A stretch of DNA of 46,385 nucleotides from Paracoccaceae bacterium (GCA_006226775.1 SBGD01000095.1:1-46385); one strand, 5' to 3'; numbered from the stretch's first letter, positions 7,992 through 16,401 are shown. Notes: generated by a model from the sequence alone, not told the origin. Numbers and translations are program-made.

Positions 7992-8797
7992 CCGGCCCGC
8001 TGCTCTATGAGATCCGCGACGCCATCGCGCTGATCACGTTGAACCGCCCCGAGCGGCACAATGCGCTGACACCCGAGATGATCTGCCGCCTGGCCGAGGC
8101 CTTCGACAGGTTCGAGGCCGATCCGGCGCTGCGCGTGGCCGTCGTCACCGGGGCAGGGCAGAAGAGCTTTTGCTCCGGCGGCGACCTGGAACGGACCTTG
8201 CCGCTTCTGTCAGGCGCGCGCGCCCCTGAGGATGCCTGGGACCAGCGGCTGGTGGACAGTCACGACGCCCTCTTCCGCTCAAACTTCAAGGGCCCCCCCG
8301 CGCGCAAACCGCTGATCGCGGCGCTCAACGGGCATTGCCTGGCCGGCGGGTTCGAGCTGATGCTGGCCACGGACATCCGCGTCGCCTCGGAGAGCGCGCG
8401 GTTCGGCCTGCCCGAGGTGCAGCACGCCCTGATCCCCTTTGCCGGCGCCCTGGTGCGCCTGCCGCAGCAATTGCCGCAGGCGCTGGCGATGGAGATGCTG
8501 CTGACCGGCGACCCGGTGACGGCAGAGCGGATGGCGGCCCTGGGCCTGATCAACCACGTGGTCGAGGCGGATGCCGTGCTGGACAAGGCGCTGGCCATCG
8601 CCGACCGCATCGCGCGCAATGGCCCGCTGGCCATTGCCGAGATCAAGCGCGTGACCGACTTTGCCAGGGGCCGACCGCAGGTCGAAGGGTTCGCCGCGGA
8701 AACCGAGGCCATGGCGCGGGTCATGGCGTCACAGGACGCGCGCGAAGGGCCGGCGGCATTCATGCAGAAACGTCCACCGCGGTATCGCGGCCTCTAG
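7988..8797 (+). CDS. Enoyl-CoA hydratase/isomerase (crotonase) family protein
   Basis: A 269-residue crotonase-fold enzyme of usual size. The first oxyanion-hole segment is SFCSGGDLE near 59-67 and the second is GHCLAGGFELMLA near 116-128. The catalytic region FGLPEVQHALIPFAG follows near 139. The first Glu position of classic hydratases is not obviously filled, so isomerase or other crotonase chemistry is possible. The start overlaps the acyl-CoA synthetase stop by four bases. It would act on the CoA thioester made by that ligase, with the divergent SDR and thiolase completing side-chain removal. It is the last gene of this transcription unit unless pcaB is read through. Confidence 0.85.
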   Translation: MTGPLLYEIRDAIALITLNRPERHNALTPEMICRLAEAFDRFEADPALRVAVVTGAGQKSFCSGGDLERTLPLLSGARAPEDAWDQRLVDSHDALFRSNFKGPPARKPLIAALNGHCLAGGFELMLATDIRVASESARFGLPEVQHALIPFAGALVRLPQQLPQALAMEMLLTGDPVTAERMAALGLINHVVEADAVLDKALAIADRIARNGPLAIAEIKRVTDFARGRPQVEGFAAETEAMARVMASQDAREGPAAFMQKRPPRYRGL

Positions 8798-8888
8798 GCG
8801 ATGCGTCCGTCACGGGATGTGCCGGGAAAGCCGCCCGGGGGGGTCGGCTGTGCTTGTAAGACGGCGGCGACCATAGCAGGATGCGGTC

Positions 8889-9962
8889 ATGACAAATGCT
8901 TTCACGTCATCCGGGCTCTTCGGCACCTTGCTCAGCGATCCCGCCATTGCCGCCGAATTCGAGGCCACCGCCTTTGTGGGTCGTATGCTCCGGTTCGAGG
9001 CGGCCTGGACCGACGCGCTGGCGACATGCCATGTCGTGACGGCCGAAGACGCCGCCCATGCGCTTGCAGCGATCAAGCGGTTTTCCGGCGCCGACCTGGC
9101 GACCGGAAGCGACCGTGACGGCCTGCCCGTGCCCGCGCTGGTGGCGGCGTTGAAACGGGAACTGCCGGAGGCGGCCCGTCGTGCCGTCCATACCGGCGCT
9201 ACCAGCCAGGATGTCATCGACACGGCGATGGTGCTGACCTGCCTGACGGTGCTGGACCGGCTGACCGAGCGGCTGGACCGGGTCATCGCGGCTGTCGAGG
9301 CGCTGGCCGACCGGTTCGGCGACCGCCCGCTCACGGCGCGAACCCGGATGCAGGCGGCCTTGCCCGCCACGGTTGCCCTGCGCCTCGATGCCTGGCGTCG
9401 TCCGCTTGTGGCGCATCTTGCACGGGCGGCATTGCTTCGTGAAGAGCTTGCGGCGGTGCAGATCGGCGGGCCGATCGGGGCCCGCGACCGCCCGGCCGCG
9501 CATGTCGCGACCTGTGCCGGGCACGTGGCCGAGGCGCTCGGACTGCCGCTCGGGCCGGTCTGGCATAGCGACCGCAGCCGGATGATGGCCCTTGGCCACT
9601 GGCTGACGCTCGTCACCGGATCACTTGGCAAGATCGGCCAGGACGTGGCGCTGATGGCGCAGCAGGGTGTCGCCGAGATCACCCTGTCGGGCGGCGGGGG
9701 ATCCTCGGCCATGGCGCACAAGCAGAACCCGGTCGCGGCCGAAGCGATGGTGACGCTGGCGCGCTATGTCGCCGGGCAGCAGGGGATCCTGGCGCAGGCG
9801 ATGATCCACGAACAGGAACGCTCGGGCGCGGCCTGGGCGCTGGAATGGCTGACCTTGCCCGCGATGGCCGAAGCGACCGGCGCCGCGTTGCGCCACGCCG
9901 AAGCCGTATTGTCCTCGGTCGCGCGGATCGGCACGCCGGACGGGACCGACGCGCCAGGCTGA
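8889..9962 (+). CDS. pcaB: 3-carboxy-cis,cis-muconate cycloisomerase
   Basis: A 357-residue fumarase/aspartase-superfamily protein. HTGATSQD is at 101-108 and the signature GGGGSSAMAHKQNP at 268-281. The AMAHKQNP form and the short length are typical of alphaproteobacterial PcaB. It converts 3-carboxy-cis,cis-muconate from protocatechuate 3,4-dioxygenase to gamma-carboxymuconolactone, the PcaC substrate. It lies apart from the other pca genes: on the plus strand, 91 bases after the crotonase and convergent (4-base gap) with the BKACE gene. The intervening bases show no strong promoter, so it may be read from the upstream operon. A single extra purine-rich stretch (AGCAGGATGCGG) precedes the ATG. 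Confidence 0.9.
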   Translation: MTNAFTSSGLFGTLLSDPAIAAEFEATAFVGRMLRFEAAWTDALATCHVVTAEDAAHALAAIKRFSGADLATGSDRDGLPVPALVAALKRELPEAARRAVHTGATSQDVIDTAMVLTCLTVLDRLTERLDRVIAAVEALADRFGDRPLTARTRMQAALPATVALRLDAWRRPLVAHLARAALLREELAAVQIGGPIGARDRPAAHVATCAGHVAEALGLPLGPVWHSDRSRMMALGHWLTLVTGSLGKIGQDVALMAQQGVAEITLSGGGGSSAMAHKQNPVAAEAMVTLARYVAGQQGILAQAMIHEQERSGAAWALEWLTLPAMAEATGAALRHAEAVLSSVARIGTPDGTDAPG

Positions 9963-9966
9963 CGGT

Positions 9967-10803
9967 CTATGCGGCCACCGACCGCAGCCCGAGGATCTCG
10001 CGGGCTTGCTGCCATGTCGCCACGGGCCGCTCGTATTTCTCGCAAAGCGCCACGGCGCGCGTCACAAGGGCGGCGTTGGAGGGTGCCAGCGTATCGCGGT
10101 CGAGCCGCACGTTGTCTTCGAGGCCCGTGCGCGTATGCCCGCCCTTGGAGATCGACCATTCGTTGATCGTGAGCTGCGCCGGGCCGATCCCGGCGGCGCA
10201 CCATTCGGCGTCGGGGGCGAGGCGGTTCAGCGTCTCGATGTAGAAGTCGAAGATCGGCTCGTCCGCGGGCATCGCGTTCTTCACGCCCATCACGAACTGC
10301 ACGTAGAGCGGCGCTTTCAGGCGTCCGTCCTGTGCCATGCGGGTCGCCTGCACGATATGGCCCAGATCGAAAGCCTCGATCTCGGGCTTGATGTCATGGG
10401 CCAGCATTTCAGAGGCGAGCCAATCCACCAGCTCGGGGCTGTTCTCGTACACCCGCGTCGGGAAGTTGTTCGACCCCACCGAGAGCGACGCCATGTCGGG
10501 CGCAAGCGGCAGCATCCCGCCGCGGTCGCGGCCCGAACCGGAGCGCCCGCCGGTCGACAGTTGCACGATCATGCCGGGGCAATGCGTCTCGATGCCCTCC
10601 TTCAGCCGCGCGAAGCGCTCAGGATCCGAGGTCGGCTTGCCCGCGTCGTCGCGCACATGGCAATGGGCAATGGTCGCCCCGGCCTCGAAAGCCTCCTGCG
10701 TGCTTTCGACCTGTTCCGCGATGGAGATCGGAACCGCCGGGTTGTTGTCCTTGGTGGGCAGCGACCCGGTGATGGCGACGCAGATGATGCAGGGTTTGGA
10801 CAT
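9967..10803 (-). CDS. BKACE (DUF849) beta-keto acid cleavage enzyme
   Basis: A 278-residue TIM-barrel protein of the beta-keto acid cleavage family, formerly DUF849 and often named 3-keto-5-aminohexanoate cleavage enzyme. Visible family motifs are GATIAHCHVRDDAGKPTSD near 43-61 (the HxH zinc ligands), STGGRSG near 83-89, and EAFDLGHI near 142-149. BKACE enzymes convert a beta-keto acid plus acetyl-CoA into acetoacetate and a new CoA thioester. It is the last gene of the pobA-pcaDCHG operon, nine bases after pcaG, and no pcaIJ or pcaF is present. The natural inference is that it takes beta-ketoadipate to succinyl-CoA and acetoacetate. The family call is strong; the substrate is inferred from position. 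Confidence 0.85.
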   Translation of the reverse strand: MSKPCIICVAITGSLPTKDNNPAVPISIAEQVESTQEAFEAGATIAHCHVRDDAGKPTSDPERFARLKEGIETHCPGMIVQLSTGGRSGSGRDRGGMLPLAPDMASLSVGSNNFPTRVYENSPELVDWLASEMLAHDIKPEIEAFDLGHIVQATRMAQDGRLKAPLYVQFVMGVKNAMPADEPIFDFYIETLNRLAPDAEWCAAGIGPAQLTINEWSISKGGHTRTGLEDNVRLDRDTLAPSNAALVTRAVALCEKYERPVATWQQAREILGLRSVAA

Positions 10804-10812
10804 GGGCGCGCC

Positions 10813-11424
10813 TCAGATATCGAAGAACACGGTTTCATTCGGCCCTTGCAGGTGAATGTCGAAACGATAGACGCCGTCGGCTTCCTTTCTTGCCAAGAGC
10901 GTGGGCACCCGGTTCTGATGCTCCAGCCGCGTCAGGATGGGGTCGGTGGCATTCGCCGCCTCCTCGTCCGCGAAATAGATGCGGGTGTGCAAGCCGATGT
11001 TGATGCCGCGCGCCACGATCCAGGCGGTGATATGCGGCGCCTGCATGCGGCCGTCGGGGTAGGGGACGGCGCCGGGCTTGACCGTCTCGAAGGTGAACTC
11101 GCCGGTCACCATGTCACCGGGCGAGCGGCCCCAGCCGGTGAAGTTGGGATCGGCCGTGCCGCGGGTCTCGTTGGCCGAAGGGAAGAGCCCCGCCGCATCC
11201 GGCTGCCAGATCTCGATCATGGCATCCCGAAGCGGCGTGCCGGTGCCGTCAAAGACCGTGCCCCGGATGGTGATTTCCTCGCCCTGCACCGGGCCGGTTT
11301 TCATGGACGTACCGAGGTCGCCCCCGAAGATCTCGATGCCGGTGAAGTTGGGCGTGCAGCCGATGTGGACGTATGGCCCCGCCGTCTGGCTCGGGCTTTC
11401 GCGCAGGTAATCAAGACGTTGCAT
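10813..11424 (-). CDS. pcaG: Protocatechuate 3,4-dioxygenase alpha subunit
   Basis: A 203-residue intradiol dioxygenase-fold protein. It begins MQRLDYLRESPSQTAGPYVHIG, the usual PcaG opening. It has IEIWQPDAAG near 70-79 and APHITAWIVARGINIGLHTRIYF near 129-151. As expected for the alpha subunit, it lacks the Tyr/His iron ligands of PcaH. With PcaH it cleaves protocatechuate with O2 to 3-carboxy-cis,cis-muconate. The ATG at 11424 was chosen over an upstream in-frame ATG at 11472 because PcaG proteins start at this conserved MQRLDYL. It follows pcaH after 63 bases. Confidence 0.93.
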   Translation of the reverse strand: MQRLDYLRESPSQTAGPYVHIGCTPNFTGIEIFGGDLGTSMKTGPVQGEEITIRGTVFDGTGTPLRDAMIEIWQPDAAGLFPSANETRGTADPNFTGWGRSPGDMVTGEFTFETVKPGAVPYPDGRMQAPHITAWIVARGINIGLHTRIYFADEEAANATDPILTRLEHQNRVPTLLARKEADGVYRFDIHLQGPNETVFFDI

Positions 11425-11487
11425 ATCAGTTTCCTCGCTGTCGGCGGATCGGACCGCAAAACCGGTTCCCACTTTTGCTGATCATCC

Positions 11488-12234
11488 TCACAACCCCTCC
11501 GTGCGGTTCTCGAAATAGGTCTGGCGCCGTCCGCGCAGCACCATGTCGAACTTGAAGGCGCGGCTGTCCATCGGCACCGTGCGGTTCATGTCGAGCAGGG
11601 CGGTCAGCGCGTCGATCGCCTCTTGCGATTTGACGGTGCTCAGGATCGGGCAGAGCGGGATATGCGGATCGCCCTCGAAATACATCTGGGTGATCAGCCG
11701 CTGCGCAAAGCCGTGGCCGAAAAGCGAGAAGTGGATATGCGCCGGGCGCCAGTCGTTCATGCCGTTGGGCCAGGGGTAGGGGCCGGGATAGATGGTGCGG
11801 AACTCGTAAGAGCCATCTTCGCCGGTGATCGTGCGCCCGCAGCCGCCGAAGTTGGGGTCGAGCGCGGCCTGGTAGCTTTCCTTCTTGTGGCGATAGCGCC
11901 CGCCTGCATTGGCCTGCCAGAACTCGACCAGCGCACCCGGCACGCCGCGGCCGTTTTCGTCCAGCACCCGGCCATGCACGATGATCCGCGGGCCGATGGC
12001 GCTTTCGCCGGGCTTGGCGTAGTTCAGGATCAGGTCGTTGTCCAACTCGCCCAGCATGGCATGGCCGAAGACCGGCGAGGTCTCTTCGCTGAGCGTCGAG
12101 GGGAAGGACAGAAGCGCCGACTGCGGGCTGCGCCGGACGCTGGTCTTGTATTGCGGCGTCAGCGCATCGGGTTGCCAGCTTCGGTCGCGCGGAATGAAAC
12201 CGCCGGTCCTGGGCGGCGTGTTGACGAGGCTCAT
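11488..12234 (-). CDS. pcaH: Protocatechuate 3,4-dioxygenase beta subunit
   Basis: A 248-residue intradiol dioxygenase catalytic subunit. The non-heme Fe(III) ligands are all present by motif: Tyr114 in GGRYRHK, Tyr153 in PGPYPW, and His166 and His168 in RPAHIHF. It opens the protocatechuate ring between the two hydroxyl-bearing carbons. Its start overlaps the pcaC stop by four bases, and pcaG follows. It serves as the common entry for 4-hydroxybenzoate (PobA) and probably for 3-hydroxybenzoate via the FAD monooxygenase at 39.6 kb. Confidence 0.95.
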   Translation of the reverse strand: MSLVNTPPRTGGFIPRDRSWQPDALTPQYKTSVRRSPQSALLSFPSTLSEETSPVFGHAMLGELDNDLILNYAKPGESAIGPRIIVHGRVLDENGRGVPGALVEFWQANAGGRYRHKKESYQAALDPNFGGCGRTITGEDGSYEFRTIYPGPYPWPNGMNDWRPAHIHFSLFGHGFAQRLITQMYFEGDPHIPLCPILSTVKSQEAIDALTALLDMNRTVPMDSRAFKFDMVLRGRRQTYFENRTEGL

Positions 12235-12611
12235 AGGGTGACTCCCATCTCTGCGAAGGTCTGTTTGGCGAGCTTGATCGCATGGTTGGCGCGCGGCACA
12301 CCGGCATAGACGGCCACATGCATGAAGGATTGCAGCACGTCCTGCGGGCTGGCGCCAGTGTTGGCGGTGGCGCGGACATGCATCGGGATCTCCTCGAAAT
12401 TGCCGGTGGCGGCCAGAAGCGACAGCGTCAGCATCGAGCGTTCGCGGCGGCTGATCGTGTCATCGGCCCAGAGCGTGCCCCAGGCGCCTTCGGTGATCAT
12501 CGACTGGAAAGGCGCGTCGAACTGGGTCTTGCCCGCCTCGGCGCGGTCGACATGCGCGTCGCCCAGCACGGCGCGGCGCGTTTCCATGCCTTTTGCGAAA
12601 CGGTCAGACAT
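12231..12611 (-). CDS. pcaC: 4-carboxymuconolactone decarboxylase
   Basis: A 126-residue carboxymuconolactone-decarboxylase/AhpD-family protein of normal PcaC length. It has the family core [24 protein letters not shown] near 75-98 and the tail [23 protein letters not shown]. It converts gamma-carboxymuconolactone to beta-ketoadipate enol-lactone. It overlaps pcaD upstream by eight bases and pcaH downstream by four, so translation is probably coupled. It is a stand-alone PcaC, not the PcaCD (PcaL) fusion known from some bacteria. Confidence 0.94.
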   Translation of the reverse strand: MSDRFAKGMETRRAVLGDAHVDRAEAGKTQFDAPFQSMITEGAWGTLWADDTISRRERSMLTLSLLAATGNFEEIPMHVRATANTGASPQDVLQSFMHVAVYAGVPRANHAIKLAKQTFAEMGVTL

Positions 12612-13392
12612 GGGCGTGCTCCTTCAGAAACGGGGTCAGGACGGCAGCATAACCCGCCGGGTCTTCGACACAGGGCAGGTGGCCCGCGCCGTCGATCACA
12701 TGGCAGGTCGCGCCGGGGATCAGGTCGGCGGTGGCCGCCACGAGGGCGGGCGGGCTGGAGCCGTCGTGGCTGCCCGCGATGGCCATGGCAGGCAGGCGCA
12801 GGGCGCGGGTGGTTTCGGTCAGGTCGGCGCCGGCGATGGCGGCACAACAGCCGATGTATCCGGCCTCGGGCGTCCGGCTCAGCATGGCGCCCCAGAGGCG
12901 CGCTTCGGGACGGTTGCGAAAGCCGGGGCCGAACCAACGGTCGAGGATACCGCTTTCCAGCGAGGCCAGACCATCGGCCCGGATCGCGGCGATCCGGTCT
13001 TGCCACATGGCGGCTTCGCCCATCCTGGCCGCCGAGTTCGACAGGACCAGCGCCCGCACCAGGTCGGGACGGCGCGCGGCAAGGCTCTGGCCGATCATGC
13101 CGCCGATGGAGAGGCCGACGAAGGTGACCGGGCCGCAGCCCAGCGCCTCGATCAGCGCCTCCGCATCGCGGGTCAGATCGTCCATGGAATAGGTCGCCTC
13201 CGGGCACTCCGACAGGCCGTGACCGCGCTTGTCATAGCGGATCACGCGCAGGCCCTCGGGCAGCCGCGGCAGAATCGCGTCCCAGATCCGCAGATCGGAG
13301 CCCAGCGAATTGGCAAAGACCACCGGCGCGCCCTTCGGGTCGCCGTCTTCGCGGACGTGCAGCATCACGCCATTCGCTTTCACGGCCCGCAT
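12604..13392 (-). CDS. pcaD: 3-oxoadipate enol-lactonase
   Basis: A 262-residue alpha/beta-hydrolase. The nucleophile is Ser95 in VGLSIGG, the acid is probably Asp210 in AGSHDG, and the base His238 in GAGHLP. YDKRGHGLS near 53-61 is typical of PcaD. It hydrolyses beta-ketoadipate enol-lactone to beta-ketoadipate. The ATG at 13392 overlaps the pobA stop by one base (TGATG). A longer in-frame extension to 13533 would lie inside pobA and is not needed. It is the second gene of the pobA-pcaDCHG-BKACE operon. Confidence 0.93.
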   Translation of the reverse strand: MRAVKANGVMLHVREDGDPKGAPVVFANSLGSDLRIWDAILPRLPEGLRVIRYDKRGHGLSECPEATYSMDDLTRDAEALIEALGCGPVTFVGLSIGGMIGQSLAARRPDLVRALVLSNSAARMGEAAMWQDRIAAIRADGLASLESGILDRWFGPGFRNRPEARLWGAMLSRTPEAGYIGCCAAIAGADLTETTRALRLPAMAIAGSHDGSSPPALVAATADLIPGATCHVIDGAGHLPCVEDPAGYAAVLTPFLKEHAHV

Positions 13393-14561
13393 CAGTAGGG
13401 CAGCCCGACATAGTTTTCCGCCATCGCCTGTTGCGCGGCGCTGTTGGAGCGCAGGAACTCGATCTCGGCCACCTGCATCTTCAGATCGAACTCGGATTGA
13501 TGGGGATATGTGTGCATCAGCGACGAGAACCACCAGCTGAACCGCTCGGCCTTCCAGACCCGGGCCAGCGCCTTTTCAGAATAGCTGTCGATGCCCGCGC
13601 TGCTGCCGTTCTCATAGAAGTCGCGCAGCCCGTTGTAGAGGTAATGCACATCCGACGCGGCGGTGTTCAGCCCCTTGGCCCCGGTCGGCGGCACGATATG
13701 CGCCGCGTCGCCGCAAAGGAACAACCGGCCCCAACGCATCGGCTCGGTCACGAAGGACCGGAGCGGCGCGATGGATTTCTCGATGCTCGGCCCGGTGACC
13801 AGCTTCTCGGCCTGTTCGGCGGGAATGCGGCGCTTGAGTTCCTGCCAGAAGGCTTCGTCGGTCCAGTCCTCGGGCTTGTCGCTCAGCGAGCACTGGATGT
13901 AATAGCGGCTGAGGTTCTGGTTGCGCATGGAGCAAAGCGCGAAGCCGCGGGGCGAATTGGCATAGATCAACTCGTGGTTCACGGGTGGCGTTTCCGACAG
14001 GATGCCGAGCCAGCCGAAGGGATAGAGTTTTTCGTATTCGCGGCGCACGTCCAGCGGGATGGTCTGGCGGCTGACCCCGTGAAACCCGTCGCAGCCGGCG
14101 ACGAAGTCGCAGTTCAGGCGATGCGCCTGGCCGTCGACGGTATAATAGACATGCGGCGTGTCCGTGTCGGCGCCGTCGATCACCACGTCCTGGACGTTGA
14201 AGATGATCTTGCCGTCGGATTTTTCGCGGGCTTCATAGAGGTCGCGCGTCACCTCGGTCTGGCCATAGACCATGACCGGCGTGCCGGTGTGTTCCTTGAA
14301 GTCGATGCGGAAGATTTCGTCGCCGTAGGACACCAGCGTGCCGTCATGCGGGATGCCTTCGGCGTGCAGACGCTCGGCGCATCCCGCCTCTTCCATCAGG
14401 CTCACCAGCCCCTGTTCCAGGACGCCTGCGCGGATGCGGCCCAGGACATAGTCCTTGGTCTTGCGTTCCAGCACGACGCTGTCGATCCCGCGGGTGTGCA
14501 AGAGCTGCGACAGCAAGAGCCCGGAGGGTCCGCCGCCAATGATCGCGACCTGGGTTTTCAT
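13392..14561 (-). CDS. pobA: 4-hydroxybenzoate 3-monooxygenase
   Basis: A 389-residue class A FAD monooxygenase. It shows GGGPSG at 9-14, the RAGVLEQ segment at 44-50, CDGFHG near 157-162 and GDAAHIVPPTGAKGLN at 284-299. Residues matching the substrate and proton-network positions of the Pseudomonas enzyme are kept with a one-residue offset: Tyr200, Ser211, Arg213, Tyr221 and Tyr384. It hydroxylates 4-hydroxybenzoate to protocatechuate with NAD(P)H and O2. It is first in the pca operon and divergent from pcaQ. A GGAGGATCAC ribosome-binding stretch precedes the ATG. Confidence 0.96.
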   Translation of the reverse strand: MKTQVAIIGGGPSGLLLSQLLHTRGIDSVVLERKTKDYVLGRIRAGVLEQGLVSLMEEAGCAERLHAEGIPHDGTLVSYGDEIFRIDFKEHTGTPVMVYGQTEVTRDLYEAREKSDGKIIFNVQDVVIDGADTDTPHVYYTVDGQAHRLNCDFVAGCDGFHGVSRQTIPLDVRREYEKLYPFGWLGILSETPPVNHELIYANSPRGFALCSMRNQNLSRYYIQCSLSDKPEDWTDEAFWQELKRRIPAEQAEKLVTGPSIEKSIAPLRSFVTEPMRWGRLFLCGDAAHIVPPTGAKGLNTAASDVHYLYNGLRDFYENGSSAGIDSYSEKALARVWKAERFSWWFSSLMHTYPHQSEFDLKMQVAEIEFLRSNSAAQQAMAENYVGLPY

Positions 14562-14619
14562 GTGATCCTCCTGGTGGTGTTGACCCTGTTTGACATGTTT
14601 GTACCGATATTCAAATTGA

Positions 14620-14635
14620 CAAATTCGGAAATTTG
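14620..14635. promoter_or_regulatory. LysR-type operator candidate for PcaQ
   Basis: CAAATT-CGGA-AATTTG is a perfect 6-base inverted repeat with a four-base spacer and a T-N11-A core. It sits in the 89-base gap between pobA and pcaQ. Its AT-rich make-up stands out against the high-GC flanks. It ends 15 bases before the pcaQ start, where autoregulating LysR proteins usually bind. It differs from the ATAACC-type box reported for rhizobial PcaQ, so assignment rests on position and symmetry. Confidence 0.6.
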
Positions 14636-14650
14636 GTTTCCAGAAACGAT

Positions 14651-15610
14651 ATGAATGTGGACCGCCGTATCAAGTTCCGCCACCTCGATGCCTTCAGCGC
14701 CATCGCCCGCGCGCGCAGTTTCAAGCTGGCCGCCGAGCAGTTGAACCTGACGCAACCGGCGATTTCCAAGACGCTCAAGGAATTGGAGGACATCCTCGGG
14801 GTCGTGGTGATGGAGCGCAGCCGGTCCGGGGTGGCGCTGACCCCGCAAGGCGAGGTCTTCCTGCAATTTGCCGAGCAGAGCACCGCCGCGCTGCGCCACG
14901 GGCTGCGCAGCATCCGCGCCACCTCCAGCACCGCTGGTCAGTTGAAGCTCGGGGCGCTGCCCAGCGTGGCCTCGTCGCTCCTGCCCGGCGCGGTGCAGGC
15001 CTTTGCCGCGAAAAGCCCCGACACGCGGGTCGAAGTCCACGAAGGCCCGCACCATGACCTGACCGCGCGATTGCGCAGCGGCGGGCTCGATCTGGTGGTC
15101 GGGCGGCTTGGCAAGCCGGACACCATGGTGGGCCTGAGTTTCCAGCAGCTTTATTCCGAGGACGTGGTGGTCGTCGCCCGCCCCGACAGCCCGGCCTTGC
15201 GGCTGCGCGACATGGCGGGGCTCGAGGCGTTGCGCGTGCTCTATCCGCCCGCGGATTCCGCGATCCGCCCGCTGGTTGCCCGCCTCCTGATCGCCCAGGG
15301 CGTGCCGCTGTTTCCCGACCGGATCGAGACGACCTCGCCCGCCTTCGGACGCGCCGTCACGCTGGCAGACCCCGGCACGGTCTGGATCATCAGCCGCGGG
15401 GTGGTGGCGGATGACATCGCGCAGGGCCGCTTGGTGGCGCTCGACATCGACCTTGCGGCGACGCGCGGCGCGGTCGGCATCATGAGCCGCGCCGAAGAGA
15501 TCCCGTCGGTCGCCACGCGCACCTTTGCAAGGCTGCTGACCGGGCTCTGCGAGGGCGGAGGGCTGCACGATGCTTCCCCCGGCCATGCCGGTGACAGGCG
15601 CGACGGGTAG
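14651..15610 (+). CDS. pcaQ: LysR-family regulator of protocatechuate genes
   Basis: A 319-residue LysR regulator. The N-terminal helix-turn-helix region RIKFRHLDAFSAIARARS...LNLTQPAISKTLKELEDILG spans about 6-52. A periplasmic-binding-fold effector domain follows, with LKLGALPSVASSLLPGAV near 97-114. RIKFRHL at the start is typical of PcaQ and the related GbpR branch. It is divergent from pobA-pcaDCHG and should activate that operon in response to a pathway intermediate such as beta-carboxymuconate. The ATG at 14651 is preferred to an in-frame TTG at 14633, which lies in the operator. It is convergent with paaG, with a two-base gap. Confidence 0.9.
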   Translation: MNVDRRIKFRHLDAFSAIARARSFKLAAEQLNLTQPAISKTLKELEDILGVVVMERSRSGVALTPQGEVFLQFAEQSTAALRHGLRSIRATSSTAGQLKLGALPSVASSLLPGAVQAFAAKSPDTRVEVHEGPHHDLTARLRSGGLDLVVGRLGKPDTMVGLSFQQLYSEDVVVVARPDSPALRLRDMAGLEALRVLYPPADSAIRPLVARLLIAQGVPLFPDRIETTSPAFGRAVTLADPGTVWIISRGVVADDIAQGRLVALDIDLAATRGAVGIMSRAEEIPSVATRTFARLLTGLCEGGGLHDASPGHAGDRRDG

Positions 15611-15612
15611 AC

Positions 15613-16401
15613 CTATCGCTCGCCGGTGAACTTCGGCGCGCGTTTGTCGAGGAAGGACGCGACGCCCTCGGCATAATCGGGATGTTCGCCGCAGCGCTTC
15701 ATCAGGTCGGCTTCCAGATCGAGATGCGCATCGAGCGGGTTGGTGGCCGCCGCCGCAATGGCCTCCTTGGTGCGCGCATAGCCGAAGGTCGGGCCGTCGG
15801 CCAGCTTTGCCGCCAGCTTGCGCGCCTCGTCCATCAGGGTGTCGTCGGGCAATGCCTTCCAGATCAGGCCCCAGTCCGCGGCCTTGGTGGCGGGCAGGGG
15901 CTCTGCGGTCAGGGCCAGCCCCATGGCGCGCGCGGGACCCAGGATATTGGTCAGGTGCCAGCTGCCGCCGGTGTCGGGGATCAGGCCGACCTTGGAGAAC
16001 GACTGGATGAACTTCGCGTTCTCCCCCGCCAGGACAATGTCGCAGGCCAGCGCCAGGCTCGATCCCGCACCGGCCGCCACGCCGTTGACCGCGCAGATCA
16101 CCGGCATCTCGAGCGCCTTGATCTGGCGCACCAGCGGCGCCCAGTAGGTGCGGACCGTCTCGCCCAGGTCGGGCGGGCCTTCCATCTTGCGCGGGTCGCG
16201 GTCACCGAGGTCCTGCCCGGCGCAGAACCCGCGCCCGGCCCCGGTCAGCAGCACCGCGCGGCGCGAGGTCTCGGCGGCCATCTCGAGGGCCGCGCGCAGG
16301 GCAAGGTGCATCTCGGCGGTGAAGCTGTTCAGCCGATCCGGACGGTTGAGGGATACCTCGATCCAGTTGCCATGATCGCTCACAAGGATGGGGTCTGACA
16401 T
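15613..16401 (-). CDS. paaG: PaaG-like crotonase (1,2-epoxyphenylacetyl-CoA isomerase type)
   Basis: A 262-residue crotonase whose motifs closely match PaaG. These are NRPDRLNSFTAEMH near 20-33, LLTGAGRGFCAGQDLGDRD near 54-72, PVICAVNGVAAGAGSSLALACD near 100-121 and SKVGLIPDTGGSW near 132-144. It ends with the family-typical KRAPKFTGE. In phenylacetate catabolism PaaG isomerises the ring-epoxide CoA ester to the oxepin. None of paaABCDE, paaK or paaZ is in this window, so the function may be phenylacetate-related but remote, or the enzyme may be used on another aryl-CoA. It is downstream of a MarR gene (88-base gap) with an operator-like motif between them. The ATG at 16401 gives exactly the normal PaaG length. 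Confidence 0.82.
   Translation of the reverse strand: MSDPILVSDHGNWIEVSLNRPDRLNSFTAEMHLALRAALEMAAETSRRAVLLTGAGRGFCAGQDLGDRDPRKMEGPPDLGETVRTYWAPLVRQIKALEMPVICAVNGVAAGAGSSLALACDIVLAGENAKFIQSFSKVGLIPDTGGSWHLTNILGPARAMGLALTAEPLPATKAADWGLIWKALPDDTLMDEARKLAAKLADGPTFGYARTKEAIAAAATNPLDAHLDLEADLMKRCGEHPDYAEGVASFLDKRAPKFTGER

Noticed and set aside
9967-10803. 3-keto-5-aminohexanoate cleavage in lysine fermentation
   Set aside because: No other lysine-fermentation gene is present, and the gene is within the pca operon.
15613-16401. A local phenylacetate (paa) catabolic cluster
   Set aside because: Only PaaG-like and PaaX-like genes are present; ring epoxidase, ligase and ring-opening genes are absent.
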